Origin: Peptoclostridium acidaminophilum DSM 3953
Lineage (GTDB): Bacteria; Bacillota; Clostridia; Peptostreptococcales; Peptostreptococcaceae
Reading direction: 5' to 3'
NCBI RefSeq assembly: GCF_000597865.1
Contig: NZ_CP007452.1
Span: 310,001-374,000, forward strand
DNA: 64,000 nt
The notes under the pieces are model-generated. The model was not told where the DNA came from. It worked only from the letters and a program-made list of their open reading frames with translations, and did no database searches. Below, piece after piece: positions 16,911-25,384 of the stretch; the first letter of the stretch is position 1; every line of letters begins with the position of its first letter. Position numbers and translations under genes: made by a program.

Positions 16911-19100
16911 GTGGAATGGCTGAAAAGAAGGTATATGGACTTTGTGATGGTCCTGCTGATACCAGTTATAGTCACAGCGGCGCTGTGCGTCATGTTCCAG
17001 GACAGGACGATAAAGGAGATTCCAACCGCCGTATATCTGGGTGACAACAGTTCTCTTTCAAGAAAGATAGTGGGGCATTTTGACGATTCCGAGACGTTCG
17101 ACATCAGATATTATACTTCGAGTCCCTACGAGATTGAGGAGCTCATTGAAAAAGGTGATGTCAATTTCGGGCTTGTGATTCCGGATAATTTCGAGCGTGA
17201 CATAAAAAGCCAAAAGCAGACTAGGGTGCTGACTGTCATAGACGCCAGCAGGCTTGCAATAGCATCGGCGGCTAAGATAAAGTCCTTCGAGATACTTATG
17301 AGCGTGAAGGCAGGGGCGCTAGTGCAGCTTCTGCAGGCAAAGCTTTCGCTCAATTCTCAGCAGGCGCTTCATACGGCACTTGCAGTGGACATAAAAAGCA
17401 GGCTGCTCTACAATGAGTTGAGGGACTACAAGTCGTTTCTCATGCCGGGGATTATGGCCGGCATACTCCAGTCAGGCCTTGCAATGGCTGCAGCCGCGAG
17501 CCGAAGAAGGGAAATGGAGGGTCCAAGAGAGGTGCTCTTTCGGATAGGCTATTATTGGGCGCTTGGTTTTTCGTCTCTTGTTATAAACATAGCGATGCTG
17601 GTAATTGTATTCGGAGTGCCGCTGCGCGGAAGCGCAGGTGCTGCAATTGCCTTGTCGGCTGCATTTGCTCTGTGCGTGTCGGCTATGGGGATTGCAATAT
17701 CGTGCGTTGTAAAAAACAGCCTGACGTGCGCTCAGGCTGCGGCTGTGCTGTTTCTTCCCAACACGATGCTTTCGGGATACACTTGGCCGCTTGGAGCCAT
17801 GCCGCAGGCATATGAGACTGCAGGCAGGTTCATACCGTATACAAGGTACGCCGAGAGCCTGAGGGACATAATGATAAAAGGCGCGTCGCAGAGCCTGAAC
17901 TTAGATATTGTATATATACTGTTGGCTGCATGCGCGGCGCTGGCAGCAGCCCTTCTTTTTGCAATTAAAAAGCCGCAGGGCTTATCGGGCAAGCTTGAAA
18001 TTGACACGACAAAGCGAAGCATAGCAATACTTACGGCTGGGCCTATATTCTTCACGCTGCTGTTTGGCGGAATATATCTAAATGACTACTACAATTCCAT
18101 ACCTTTTGCAGTGAGCGACAATGACAATTCCCAACTATCAAGGATGGTAGTATCGCAGTTCGAAAGGAGTGAGAAATACGAGCTTGTCGGTTATGCGGAT
18201 TCGCCGGCAGAGCTAAAGACAATGCTGGATGCGAAAAAGGCCCATATAGGGCTGTATATACCGGCGGGTTTTGAAAAGGATGTCAAAGCGCTCAAATCGC
18301 CAACTGCCGCTGTTATAGTTGACGGCTCGAATATAGCCGTGGCTAACAACGCTCAGGCCAAGGCGAGCGAGATATTATCGACCATAAGCGCAGCTGGGAG
18401 CATAAAGGCCATGGAGGCTAAGGGATTCATGCCTGAAACAGCACTGAACCTGGCAAAGGTCATAAACATAGAATCAAGGAATCTGTACGATCCCAAGCTG
18501 ACATACAAGATGTACATGATGCCGGGTTTCATAATAATACTGGTGCAGCAGCTTTTCATGTCGGCGCTGACTCCAAAGCTCCTGGATCGGAGCAGGATTT
18601 CATTCAATGCCGCAGGCTTCTCTCTGCTTGGAGCCCTTGTATACTCGCTGTGCATGCTCGTTGGCAGGCATGCGCTGGGAATGGATTTTACGGGCAGCAT
18701 AGCCGTTGCGTCTTTTTACGTGTTTTTGATGCTAATTGCGCTCAGCGGAGTCGCAGCGATAATAGCGTTCTCACTTGGGGACGCCCTGAGGGCCACGCAG
18801 CTTTGCATGATGCTTTCAATGCCGACTTTTCTGACGGCAGGATACGTGTGGCCGCTTGAGCAGTTCAATCCTGCGCTAAGAGCCATCGTCGGAGCTGTAT
18901 GGCCGGCAATGTATGCGGTGTCGCCTATAAGGGACGTGCTTGTGAAAAATGTGCCGCTTGGCCAGTTCAAAGGGGAACTCTTGTCGCTTCTGGCATTCGG
19001 GATCGCGTGGGGCGCGGCGGGCTATTACGTGTCAAAAAGGACGGGTCATATAAAAAAAAGATCAGCCGGCGGGGCCGGCAGTGACGGAGGTGCAGCGTGA
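16911..19100 (+). CDS. Fused double ABC-2 type permease (YbhS-YbhR-like), no ATPase partner nearby
   Basis: Integral membrane exporter component, 729 residues, built from two tandem ABC-2 modules. Each has one N-terminal membrane helix, a large outside loop and about five C-terminal helices. Module 1 is about residues 1-360 (loop with IPTAVYLGDNSSLSRKIVGH; end with SGYTWPLGAMPQAYETAGRF). Module 2 is about 370-710 (IPFAVSDNDNSQLSRMVVSQ; TAGYVWPLEQFNPALRAIVG). The matched loop and end motifs show internal duplication and fusion. Relatives are usually two genes beside an ABC ATPase; none is encoded here. GTG start after GGCGGTG; the end overlaps the MarR gene by 4 bases. Confidence 0.85.
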   Translation: MEWLKRRYMDFVMVLLIPVIVTAALCVMFQDRTIKEIPTAVYLGDNSSLSRKIVGHFDDSETFDIRYYTSSPYEIEELIEKGDVNFGLVIPDNFERDIKSQKQTRVLTVIDASRLAIASAAKIKSFEILMSVKAGALVQLLQAKLSLNSQQALHTALAVDIKSRLLYNELRDYKSFLMPGIMAGILQSGLAMAAAASRRREMEGPREVLFRIGYYWALGFSSLVINIAMLVIVFGVPLRGSAGAAIALSAAFALCVSAMGIAISCVVKNSLTCAQAAAVLFLPNTMLSGYTWPLGAMPQAYETAGRFIPYTRYAESLRDIMIKGASQSLNLDIVYILLAACAALAAALLFAIKKPQGLSGKLEIDTTKRSIAILTAGPIFFTLLFGGIYLNDYYNSIPFAVSDNDNSQLSRMVVSQFERSEKYELVGYADSPAELKTMLDAKKAHIGLYIPAGFEKDVKALKSPTAAVIVDGSNIAVANNAQAKASEILSTISAAGSIKAMEAKGFMPETALNLAKVINIESRNLYDPKLTYKMYMMPGFIIILVQQLFMSALTPKLLDRSRISFNAAGFSLLGALVYSLCMLVGRHALGMDFTGSIAVASFYVFLMLIALSGVAAIIAFSLGDALRATQLCMMLSMPTFLTAGYVWPLEQFNPALRAIVGAVWPAMYAVSPIRDVLVKNVPLGQFKGELLSLLAFGIAWGAAGYYVSKRTGHIKKRSAGGAGSDGGAA

Positions 19101-19579
19101 ATAAAAAGGAGCTTTCAGATTTTCTAGAGGCTTACGATTTCATAGAGGACATGTCAGGCAAGACAATAGTCAACCTGATAAAGACTACTGCCATAATGAG
19201 GGCTGTGTACGACGAGCTTTTCCAGAAGCACTCGATTTCAGAGCCGAAATTCCTGGTGCTGCTGCTTCTCTCGCAGGAGCCTGAAGGCATGCCATTCAGC
19301 GAGATTGGAAGGAAGCTGCTCGTATCAAGGGCCAACATGACGGGTCTCATAGAGCGCATGATGAAGGAAGGCCTTGTGGAAAAAATCCTGAATCCATCAG
19401 ACAAGAGGTCGACGAAGGCCCTGCTAACGCAGAAGGGGCGCAAGCTATTTGAAGGCGTAAAGGATGACCACATAGAGTTCAGCAGGAGGATGACTGCGGG
19501 TATAGGCGATGATGAGAAGGAACTGCTGAGCAAACTCCTTAAGAAGTTGCAAAATGACATAGTCGATTCGTTCGAATAG
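19097..19579 (+). CDS. MarR-family transcriptional regulator
   Basis: 160-residue winged-helix repressor. The core pattern is SISEPKFLVLLLLSQEPEGM, then FSEIGRKLLVSRANMTGLIE (recognition helix) and the wing LVEKILNPSDKRSTKALLT. MarR proteins usually repress drug or stress export operons and release DNA on binding a small ligand. It sits inside the HlyD/ABC-2/TolC operon (GTG start overlapping the permease stop by four bases, after GGAGGTG), so autoregulation of this operon is likely; see the candidate site at 15843. Confidence 0.92.
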   Translation: MNKKELSDFLEAYDFIEDMSGKTIVNLIKTTAIMRAVYDELFQKHSISEPKFLVLLLLSQEPEGMPFSEIGRKLLVSRANMTGLIERMMKEGLVEKILNPSDKRSTKALLTQKGRKLFEGVKDDHIEFSRRMTAGIGDDEKELLSKLLKKLQNDIVDSFE

Positions 19580-19596
19580 ATGCGGAGGTGTTTTGT

Positions 19597-21045
19597 TTGA
19601 ATTTAAAAAGAAAAATATGCGGCCTTATGATGGCTGCGATCATGATGGCTTCAAACTGTGGCGCTGGGGTTTATGCAAGTGGGCAGGAGGCAGACGGAGC
19701 CGCCGGGAAGGAGAAGGTTCTAAGCATAGACGTTGAGCAGGCTATAGAACTGGCAATGCAAAACAACATGGACCTAAAATCGTTAGATGTAGATGTAAGG
19801 TCAGCTGCGCTTTCAAGGGAAATGGCGGAAAGGGCTGAGAAAAAGCTCAGCGACGGGAAAAACAGGCTCAGCGATGCATCTGAAAGCATCGGGGCCCTTG
19901 AACAGCTTGCAGGAAAGCTGCCTGAAGGTGTAAAGCTCGGGGACATTGCGGGCAGCAATGCTGCAGTGGCCGGCCTTTTAGAGGAACATCCGGAGTTTTC
20001 CGGGCTCGACAAGGCGGGACTTGAAAAAAATGTCATAAATCCAGCCAGAGATGCGATTGAATCAGGAGACGTTAAACTGGAGCTCGGCATAGCGGATGTC
20101 AATGAGTCTATAAAGGACAAGCTCGACATCACGGCGTCCAGATATCTTTCCATGAGCTCATCTACAAAGCTCCTTACCACAATGGCGCAGCTCCAGGAAA
20201 GCGTAACGGGATCGGGCTACAAGATAGCAGGGAAAAGCGTTGCGCTGCTAACGAGAAAGAGGTATTACGATGTGCTTAAGGCCAGCAGGATTGAGGAGAT
20301 AAAACGACTGGCGCTCGAGAGGGCCAAGAGGCAATATGAGATGGCCAGGGCATCATATGAGGAGGGGATGAAGGCAAAGGATGACATGCTGCTCTCGAGG
20401 GTGCAGCTCAATCTCTTAAGCGCAGCGTATACGAAATCGCAAATGGACAGGAAAAATGCCGAAATCGAGCTTAAGAGAGTCATGAATATTGACATGGCAA
20501 CAAGCCTCAGGCTCATAGAGGACTTTTCGACAGACCCGCTGCAGGCTGACCTGAATGCCGGGCTTGCCCAGGGGCTTGAAAAGAGGATAGAGATGCAAAA
20601 GCTAATGGCGCAGTACGTGGTGGACAAGCTTAATTTTGAGCTGACAAGGGGGCCCTACCCTGAAAACACCTACCAGTACAAGGAAGCGAAAGTAAAGCTC
20701 GAAAAGGCCCAGGCCGAGCTTGAAAAGGGCCAGGTGGATACGAGCGCTCAGATAAGGCAGTCGTATGAGAGCCTTGTATGTGCAGCCCAGATGCTCGAGT
20801 ACACCGGCGGCATAGTCGAGGATGCCAGAGAGTCTCTGGCGATAGCGCAGCTAAGATACGAGGAGGGGTACTCGTTTGAAACCTCGGGCATAAAATCATC
20901 GGGGCTTTCGGATTTTGCGGGTACAATAGTAGAGGTTATAGCAGCCCAGGAGAGGCTCGCGGACGTTGAGGAAAAGACCGTAGATATAATATACAGCTAT
21001 AACCTTGCAAAGGACAAGTACCTAAACGATATAGGGACATATTAG
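19597..21045 (+). CDS. TolC-family protein, second copy
   Basis: 482 residues with a signal peptide (about residues 1-28, KICGLMMAAIMMASNCGAGV). TolC-like helices follow: IDVEQAIELAMQNNMDLKSL at the start, then KRQYEMARASYEEGMKAKDD and AIAQLRYEEGYSFETSGIKS. An extra, mostly helical stretch of about 110 residues (about 80-190) interrupts the usual first helical repeat and has no counterpart in the 12.5-kb TolC-like protein. The TTG at 19597 is chosen because GGAGGTG (19584-19590) lies 6 bases upstream; the earlier GTG lies within that binding site. Last gene of its operon, followed by a terminator. Confidence 0.8.
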   Translation: MNLKRKICGLMMAAIMMASNCGAGVYASGQEADGAAGKEKVLSIDVEQAIELAMQNNMDLKSLDVDVRSAALSREMAERAEKKLSDGKNRLSDASESIGALEQLAGKLPEGVKLGDIAGSNAAVAGLLEEHPEFSGLDKAGLEKNVINPARDAIESGDVKLELGIADVNESIKDKLDITASRYLSMSSSTKLLTTMAQLQESVTGSGYKIAGKSVALLTRKRYYDVLKASRIEEIKRLALERAKRQYEMARASYEEGMKAKDDMLLSRVQLNLLSAAYTKSQMDRKNAEIELKRVMNIDMATSLRLIEDFSTDPLQADLNAGLAQGLEKRIEMQKLMAQYVVDKLNFELTRGPYPENTYQYKEAKVKLEKAQAELEKGQVDTSAQIRQSYESLVCAAQMLEYTGGIVEDARESLAIAQLRYEEGYSFETSGIKSSGLSDFAGTIVEVIAAQERLADVEEKTVDIIYSYNLAKDKYLNDIGTY

Positions 21046-21058
21046 GCTTATGATAAAT

Positions 21059-21086
21059 AAAAAAACCGCCATTTGGCGGTTTTTTT
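21059..21086 (+). terminator. Terminator after the second TolC-like gene
   Basis: AACCGCCA / TGGCGGTT stem with flanking A and T runs, seven Ts at the end. Confidence 0.9.
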
Positions 21087-21115
21087 GGCATTGAAGAAGA
21101 ATTTGGGTATATAAT
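21085..21115 (+). promoter_or_regulatory. Promoter candidate for the transaldolase-like gene
   Basis: TTGGCA (21085-21090) followed by TATATAAT (21108-21115); spacing is 17 to TATATA or 19 to TATAAT. It overlaps the tail of the preceding terminator. Confidence 0.45.
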
Positions 21116-21160
21116 TATAGATATAACAAAAACATATATATATTGCTGGGGGGATAAGAA

Positions 21161-21808
21161 ATGATATTTTTCATCGATACTGCGAATGTAGACGAGATAA
21201 GGGAAGTCAACTCTTGGGGGGTTCTTGACGGGGTGACGACAAATCCGACGCTTGTGGCAAAAGAAGGCAGGGATTTCCAGGAGGTAATCAAGGAAATAAC
21301 CTCGATAGTGGACGGGCCTGTATCGGCAGAGGTGATATCGCTAAAGGCCGAAGGGATGATAGAGGAGGCCAGAGAGCTTTCAAAGATACACAGCAACGTA
21401 GTTATCAAGGTGCCTATGACAGATGAGGGACTAAAGGCTGTAAAGGTGCTTTCGAAAGAGGGCATAAAGATAAATGTGACACTTGTGTTTTCGGCAAACC
21501 AGGCGCTGCTTGCGGCGAAGGCGGGAGCTTCGTATGTAAGCCCATTTGTGGGAAGACTTGACGATGTGGGCAACAGGGGCATGGACGTAATAGAGGACAT
21601 AGTGAGGATATTCGACACATACGGCATAGATACGCAGGTCATAGCGGCAAGCATAAGACATCCGCAGCACGTTACTGAGGCGGCTCTTGCGGGCTCACAT
21701 ATTGCAACAGTGCCATACGGCGTATTCAAGAACATGCTGAAGCATCCGCTTACTGACACGGGAATAGAAAGATTCCTGGCAGACTGGGAAAAAGCTACGC
21801 AGAAATAA
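21161..21808 (+). CDS. fsa: Transaldolase / fructose-6-phosphate aldolase (TalC/FSA family)
   Basis: Class I aldolase of 215 residues, the short decameric-type family that acts either as transaldolase in the pentose phosphate pathway or as fructose-6-phosphate aldolase. Schiff-base lysine is Lys83 in NVVIKVPMT. The N-terminus [20 protein letters not shown] and [13 protein letters not shown] are family hallmarks, as are [20 protein letters not shown] and [12 protein letters not shown] follows a G-rich site (GGGGGGAT). A split transketolase (53.8 kb) and rpiB (31.8 kb) lie in the same window, which favours the transaldolase role. Confidence 0.92.
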   Translation: MIFFIDTANVDEIREVNSWGVLDGVTTNPTLVAKEGRDFQEVIKEITSIVDGPVSAEVISLKAEGMIEEARELSKIHSNVVIKVPMTDEGLKAVKVLSKEGIKINVTLVFSANQALLAAKAGASYVSPFVGRLDDVGNRGMDVIEDIVRIFDTYGIDTQVIAASIRHPQHVTEAALAGSHIATVPYGVFKNMLKHPLTDTGIERFLADWEKATQK

Positions 21809-21866
21809 TTATTTTCATAAAATATGATGCCTGCAAAAGAAATTGTATATCCCAATATATAATATC

Positions 21867-21875
21867 TGCTATAAT
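21867..21875 (+). promoter_or_regulatory. Extended -10 promoter candidate for glpX
   Basis: TGCTATAAT, a TGn-extended -10 box 86 bases upstream of the glpX start; no good -35 at normal spacing. Confidence 0.45.
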
Positions 21876-21960
21876 ATTGTAGTGCGTTTTGAAACTAGTG
21901 GAGAATAATTAGCCATTTGCATGAATGCTTGACAATAGATGAGTATCGGGAGTGATGAGC

Positions 21961-22926
21961 TTGGATAGAAACCTTGGAATAAACCTTGTAAGAGTTACCG
22001 AAGCGGCAGCGCTTGGAGCTGCAAAACACTTTGGAAAGGGAGACAAGAATCTGGCCGATCAGGCTGCTGTCGACAGGATGAGAACTATGTTCGACAGCAT
22101 AGACATAAGCGGTGTAGTTGTAATAGGAGAAGGTGAGCTTGACGAGGCTCCTATGCTATATATCGGCGAAGAGATAGGCATGAGGAGAGATGGCAGCCTT
22201 GAGGTGGACATAGCTGTAGATCCTGTTGACGGCACAAGCTGCGTTGCAAAAGGGCTTCCGGGTTCGATTTCTGTTGTGGCAATGGGACCAAGAGGGACTC
22301 TGCTCAACGCTCCTGACATGTATATGGATAAGATTGCGGTGGGTCCAAAGGGCAGGGGTCTTGTGCAGCTTGATCTTCCTGTAAAGGAGAATGTCAAGAG
22401 GCTGGCTCAGGTTTTGGGCAAATCAATAGAGGACATAACAGTCACAACGATAGACAGGGAAAGAAGCCTGGGAGTTATAACGGAATGCAGAAGCATGGGC
22501 TGCAGGGTGAGGCTTTTCGATTCGGGAGACATAGAGGCTGCAATAGCCACTTGTTTTGAGGATACAGGCATAGATCTTATGATGTGTATAGGAGGCGCTC
22601 CTGAAGGAGTTATATCCGCGGCTGCGATAAAGTGTCTCGGAGGGGATTTCCAGGGAAGGCTTATGCCGTACACTGAAGAAGAGAGTGCAAGATGCTACAC
22701 AATGGGGCTTGATGTTGAAAAGCTGCTTACAATAGATGATCTTGCATCTGGAAACGAGGTTTATTTTGCAGCTACCGGAATATCTGACGGCAGCCTGCTT
22801 AAGGGCGTGAAATTCTACGGAGAAAGTGCGAGGACGCAGTCTGTAGTTATGAGAAGCGCTACCGGCACAATAAGATTTATAGATGCCGTGCACAGGCTTG
22901 AGAAGAAGCCTGGATACGCAAAGTAA
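21961..22926 (+). CDS. glpX: Fructose-1,6-bisphosphatase class II
   Basis: Gluconeogenic phosphatase converting fructose-1,6-bisphosphate to fructose-6-phosphate; 321 residues, full length for GlpX. Metal and substrate motifs are VIGEGELDEAPMLYIGE, DPVDGTSC and GGAPEGVISAAAIKCLGGDF. The TTG at 21961 is preferred over GTG 21952 or ATG 21955, which overlap the GGGAGTGA ribosome binding site; it gives MDRNLGINLVRVTEAAALGA, aligned with the usual family N-terminus. It follows the aldolase, whose substrate or product is fructose-6-phosphate. Confidence 0.94.
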   Translation: MDRNLGINLVRVTEAAALGAAKHFGKGDKNLADQAAVDRMRTMFDSIDISGVVVIGEGELDEAPMLYIGEEIGMRRDGSLEVDIAVDPVDGTSCVAKGLPGSISVVAMGPRGTLLNAPDMYMDKIAVGPKGRGLVQLDLPVKENVKRLAQVLGKSIEDITVTTIDRERSLGVITECRSMGCRVRLFDSGDIEAAIATCFEDTGIDLMMCIGGAPEGVISAAAIKCLGGDFQGRLMPYTEEESARCYTMGLDVEKLLTIDDLASGNEVYFAATGISDGSLLKGVKFYGESARTQSVVMRSATGTIRFIDAVHRLEKKPGYAK

Positions 22927-23304
22927 ACAGCATAATATTTCAAATGGATATTAAATCAGCCGGACATGCCCTGAACTTAGGGCGTATCCGGCTTGAAAAA
23001 AGCTTGGAGCCGGCAATGATTTGCTTCAGCGTTTATGCAATTATTTGAACAAAGTTTAGACTTCCTGTGAAGCGCAATTCAAGTATCAACTCTTAATACA
23101 TTCTCTTCTGTTTTAATTCTTGTATTATGATCTTGCATATACCCAAATCGCTCTATTTGCATGAAGACTTAAAAACAAATAAATATTGATTACATAAGAT
23201 ATGGATGACATATAAGCTGGTATATTTTGCTGTGGATTCATATAATTATTTTATTTATATATTTTTATATATTTTTTTGATTTATAGATTTTGGAGGTGC
23301 AGTT
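22927..23304. other. 378-base gap between glpX and rho
   Basis: No convincing ORF. It begins with a stem-loop (22958-22993) and then becomes very AT-rich, ending in a T-rich stretch before the GGAGGTG site of rho. Several weak -10-like boxes occur (TATAAG 23211, TATAAT 23241) without good -35 partners. A long leader ahead of rho is plausible, since rho is often autoregulated, but no specific element was identified. Confidence 0.5.
22958..22993 (+). terminator. Stem-loop after glpX, without U-tract
   Basis: Arms 22958-22972 and 22979-22993 pair over about 13-14 of 15 positions (AGCCGGA..GCCCT with AGGGC..TCCGGCT), loop GAACTT. The following bases are TGAAAAAAG, not a T run, so it may protect the 3' end or be a weak terminator. 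Confidence 0.5.
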
Positions 23305-24726
23305 TTGGACAGAGATGAACTTGTAAGCAAGAAGCTTTCCGACCTTAAGGAAATCGCAAAAAAACTTGGCATAAAGTCGGTGGCAAAATATAAAAAAGAA
23401 GAAATCGTAGATATGATACTTGCAGCCGAGGAAATAAACGACGAGGCAGAGGTGCTCATACAGGAAGTGGGCGCAGAGGCTACAGACGTAGAGGACGGAG
23501 TGCTTGACGAAATTGAAGGCTATGTGCTTGAAGTTAAAGAGGAGACCATAGAGCCTGTAGTTGAAGTCTCCGAAAAACCCATAGTTGAAGCTCGCGTCGA
23601 GGAAGTTGTAAACGTTGTGGAAGATATTGCTCAAGGCGTGCTAGAGATATTGCCGGACGGCTATGGCTTCCTGAGAGGCTCGAATTACCTTTCAACAACA
23701 CATGATGTCTACATATCGCCATCACAGATAAGAAGATTCAACATGAAGACGGGAGACAGAATTACGGGCATAACAAGGCCTCCAAAGAGCGGTGAAAAAT
23801 TCAGGGCGTTGCTTTATGTGAAAAAAATAAACGACGAGAATCCGGAAACAGCAGTTAGAAGGCCTTCATTTGACAAGCTGACGCCCATATATCCTCAAAG
23901 CAGGATAACGCTTGAGAACAAGTCATCACAGCTGGCAACAAGGCTAATAGACCTCATAGCCCCTCTGGGCAAAGGGCAAAGGGGCCTTATAGTGGCTCCG
24001 CCAAAGGCAGGCAAGACTACTCTTCTTAAAAGTGTCGCAAACAGCCTTGCAAGCAACTATCCCGAAATACATCTGATAGTGCTGCTTGTGGACGAGAGAC
24101 CTGAAGAGGTAACTGACATGCAAGAGTCTATAGACGGTGAGGTTATATACTCTACATTTGACGAATTGCCGTCGCATCATATAAAGGTGGCGGAGATGGT
24201 GCTGAGCAGGGCGAAAAGACTTGTTGAGCACGGCAAGGATGTCGTCATACTTCTAGACAGCATAACAAGGCTTGCAAGGGCCTACAACCTTACAATACCT
24301 CCTACGGGAAGGACGCTTTCCGGAGGACTTGATCCGGGGGCTCTGCACGGACCAAAGCGTTTCTTTGGAGCAGCCAGAAACCTAAGGGAGGGAGGCTCTC
24401 TTACGATACTTGCAACAGCGCTTGTTGAGACGGGCTCGAGAATGGACGATGTTATATTCGAGGAGTTCAAGGGCACGGGAAACATGGAGATACACCTCGA
24501 CAGAAAGCTGGCAGAAAAGAGGATATTCCCTGCCATAGACATATACAAGTCAGGCACAAGGCGAGAGGAGCTTTTGCTTTCGCAGGAGGAGCTGGGCGCC
24601 GTCTGGAAAATCAGAAGGGCCATGAGCAACGGAGCATCCCATGATGTCACTGAAAAGGTGGTCAATGCTCTTGTAAAGACAAGGGATAACAAGGAATTCG
24701 TGAATCAGATAAACAAGACGGTATAA
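23305..24726 (+). CDS. rho: Transcription termination factor Rho
   Basis: Hexameric RNA helicase that ends transcription. 473 residues. The N-terminal Rho_N (SAP-like) domain covers about 1-45 ([20 protein letters not shown]). Next is an acidic Glu/Val-rich linker at about 46-105, then the cold-shock-like RNA-binding domain ([20 protein letters not shown]) and the ATPase core. P-loop is APPKAGKTT (Lys237), Walker [12 protein letters not shown], and the Q/R-loop region is [23 protein letters not shown] start at 23305, 5 bases after GGAGGTG. The acidic linker is longer than in E. coli Rho. No terminator separates it from the rpmE promoter. Confidence 0.96.
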   Translation: MDRDELVSKKLSDLKEIAKKLGIKSVAKYKKEEIVDMILAAEEINDEAEVLIQEVGAEATDVEDGVLDEIEGYVLEVKEETIEPVVEVSEKPIVEARVEEVVNVVEDIAQGVLEILPDGYGFLRGSNYLSTTHDVYISPSQIRRFNMKTGDRITGITRPPKSGEKFRALLYVKKINDENPETAVRRPSFDKLTPIYPQSRITLENKSSQLATRLIDLIAPLGKGQRGLIVAPPKAGKTTLLKSVANSLASNYPEIHLIVLLVDERPEEVTDMQESIDGEVIYSTFDELPSHHIKVAEMVLSRAKRLVEHGKDVVILLDSITRLARAYNLTIPPTGRTLSGGLDPGALHGPKRFFGAARNLREGGSLTILATALVETGSRMDDVIFEEFKGTGNMEIHLDRKLAEKRIFPAIDIYKSGTRREELLLSQEELGAVWKIRRAMSNGASHDVTEKVVNALVKTRDNKEFVNQINKTV

Positions 24727-24740
24727 AAGGCAAAAAATAC

Positions 24741-24769
24741 TTGATGTTGAGAACTTATTGTGCTAGAAT
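24741..24769 (+). promoter_or_regulatory. Promoter of rpmE
   Basis: TTGATG (24741-24746), 17 bases, TAGAAT (24764-24769) with a TGC extension just before the -10. Confidence 0.65.
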
Positions 24770-24850
24770 AAAGAAGTTGAATATCGACCATATATTTTCC
24801 TAGAAGGAAATAACATAGGAAAGAGAAATTTTAAGGAAGAGGTGATACTG

Positions 24851-25048
24851 ATGAAAAAAGATATACATCCAGATTTCAAAGTTGTAAAGGTTCACTGTGC
24901 TTGTGGAAACACTTTCGAGGCAGGTTCTACAAACGATGAAATAAAAGTGGAAATGTGTTCTGAATGCCATCCTTTCTATACAGGAAAGAGCAAGGCTATA
25001 GAAAAAGGCGGAAGAGTCGAGAGATTCAATAAGAAATTCAACCTATAA
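24851..25048 (+). CDS. rpmE: 50S ribosomal protein L31, zinc-binding form
   Basis: 65-residue ribosomal protein. It starts [20 protein letters not shown] and has the zinc ligands Cys16, Cys18, Cys36 and Cys39, so it is the C+ type rather than the zinc-free paralogue made under zinc starvation. The ATG at 24851 is chosen over GTG 24842, which is part of the binding site GGAAGAGGTG. The rho-rpmE order is common in Firmicutes. Confidence 0.96.
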   Translation: MKKDIHPDFKVVKVHCACGNTFEAGSTNDEIKVEMCSECHPFYTGKSKAIEKGGRVERFNKKFNL

Positions 25049-25060
25049 GAAAAACATTCG

Positions 25061-25092
25061 AAGAGAGCTTGTAAAGCTCTCTTTTTATTTTT
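25061..25092 (+). terminator. Terminator after rpmE
   Basis: AAGAGAGCTT / AAGCTCTCTT, perfect 10-bp stem with GTA loop, followed by a T-rich tail. Confidence 0.9.
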
Positions 25093-25165
25093 TGAAGATT
25101 TCCCAATTGTCGATAATTTGAAAAAATTCGAATTCTTTTTACTATTACGACTAAAACGTAAGCGG

Positions 25166-25194
25166 TTCAACTCGAAAAAAAAGTGTGCTATAAT
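25166..25194 (+). promoter_or_regulatory. Promoter of brnQ
   Basis: TTCAAC (25166-25171), 17 bases, TATAAT (25189-25194) with TGC extension. Confidence 0.65.
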
Positions 25195-25384
25195 GAACCG
25201 ACAATTTAATTTGTTTGAAAAATCACAATAGTATTCAAATTGAGCTCTAGAGTGCACTCATCAAGAAACAAGGTTTACCAGGTGGAAATGTATTTAATAT
25301 TACATAGGACTTACGATCTTCAAGCAAACGTTTCCACAAAGTCATCATTACAATGTTCATATCAGACATCAGGAGGTATTATCA
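25195..25384 (+). promoter_or_regulatory. 190-base brnQ leader with a long-range stem
   Basis: The transcript from the promoter at 25166 would carry a leader of about 180 bases. GTGGAAATG (25282-25290) can pair with CGTTTCCAC (25329-25337), nine pairs with one G-U. No T-box antiterminator sequence, no terminator and no known riboswitch core was found. Nearby short palindromes (GAGCTC, GAGTGCACTC) may be chance. Confidence 0.35.

Noticed and set aside
25195-25384. T-box riboswitch for brnQ
   Set aside because: No T-box sequence, no antiterminator/terminator pair.
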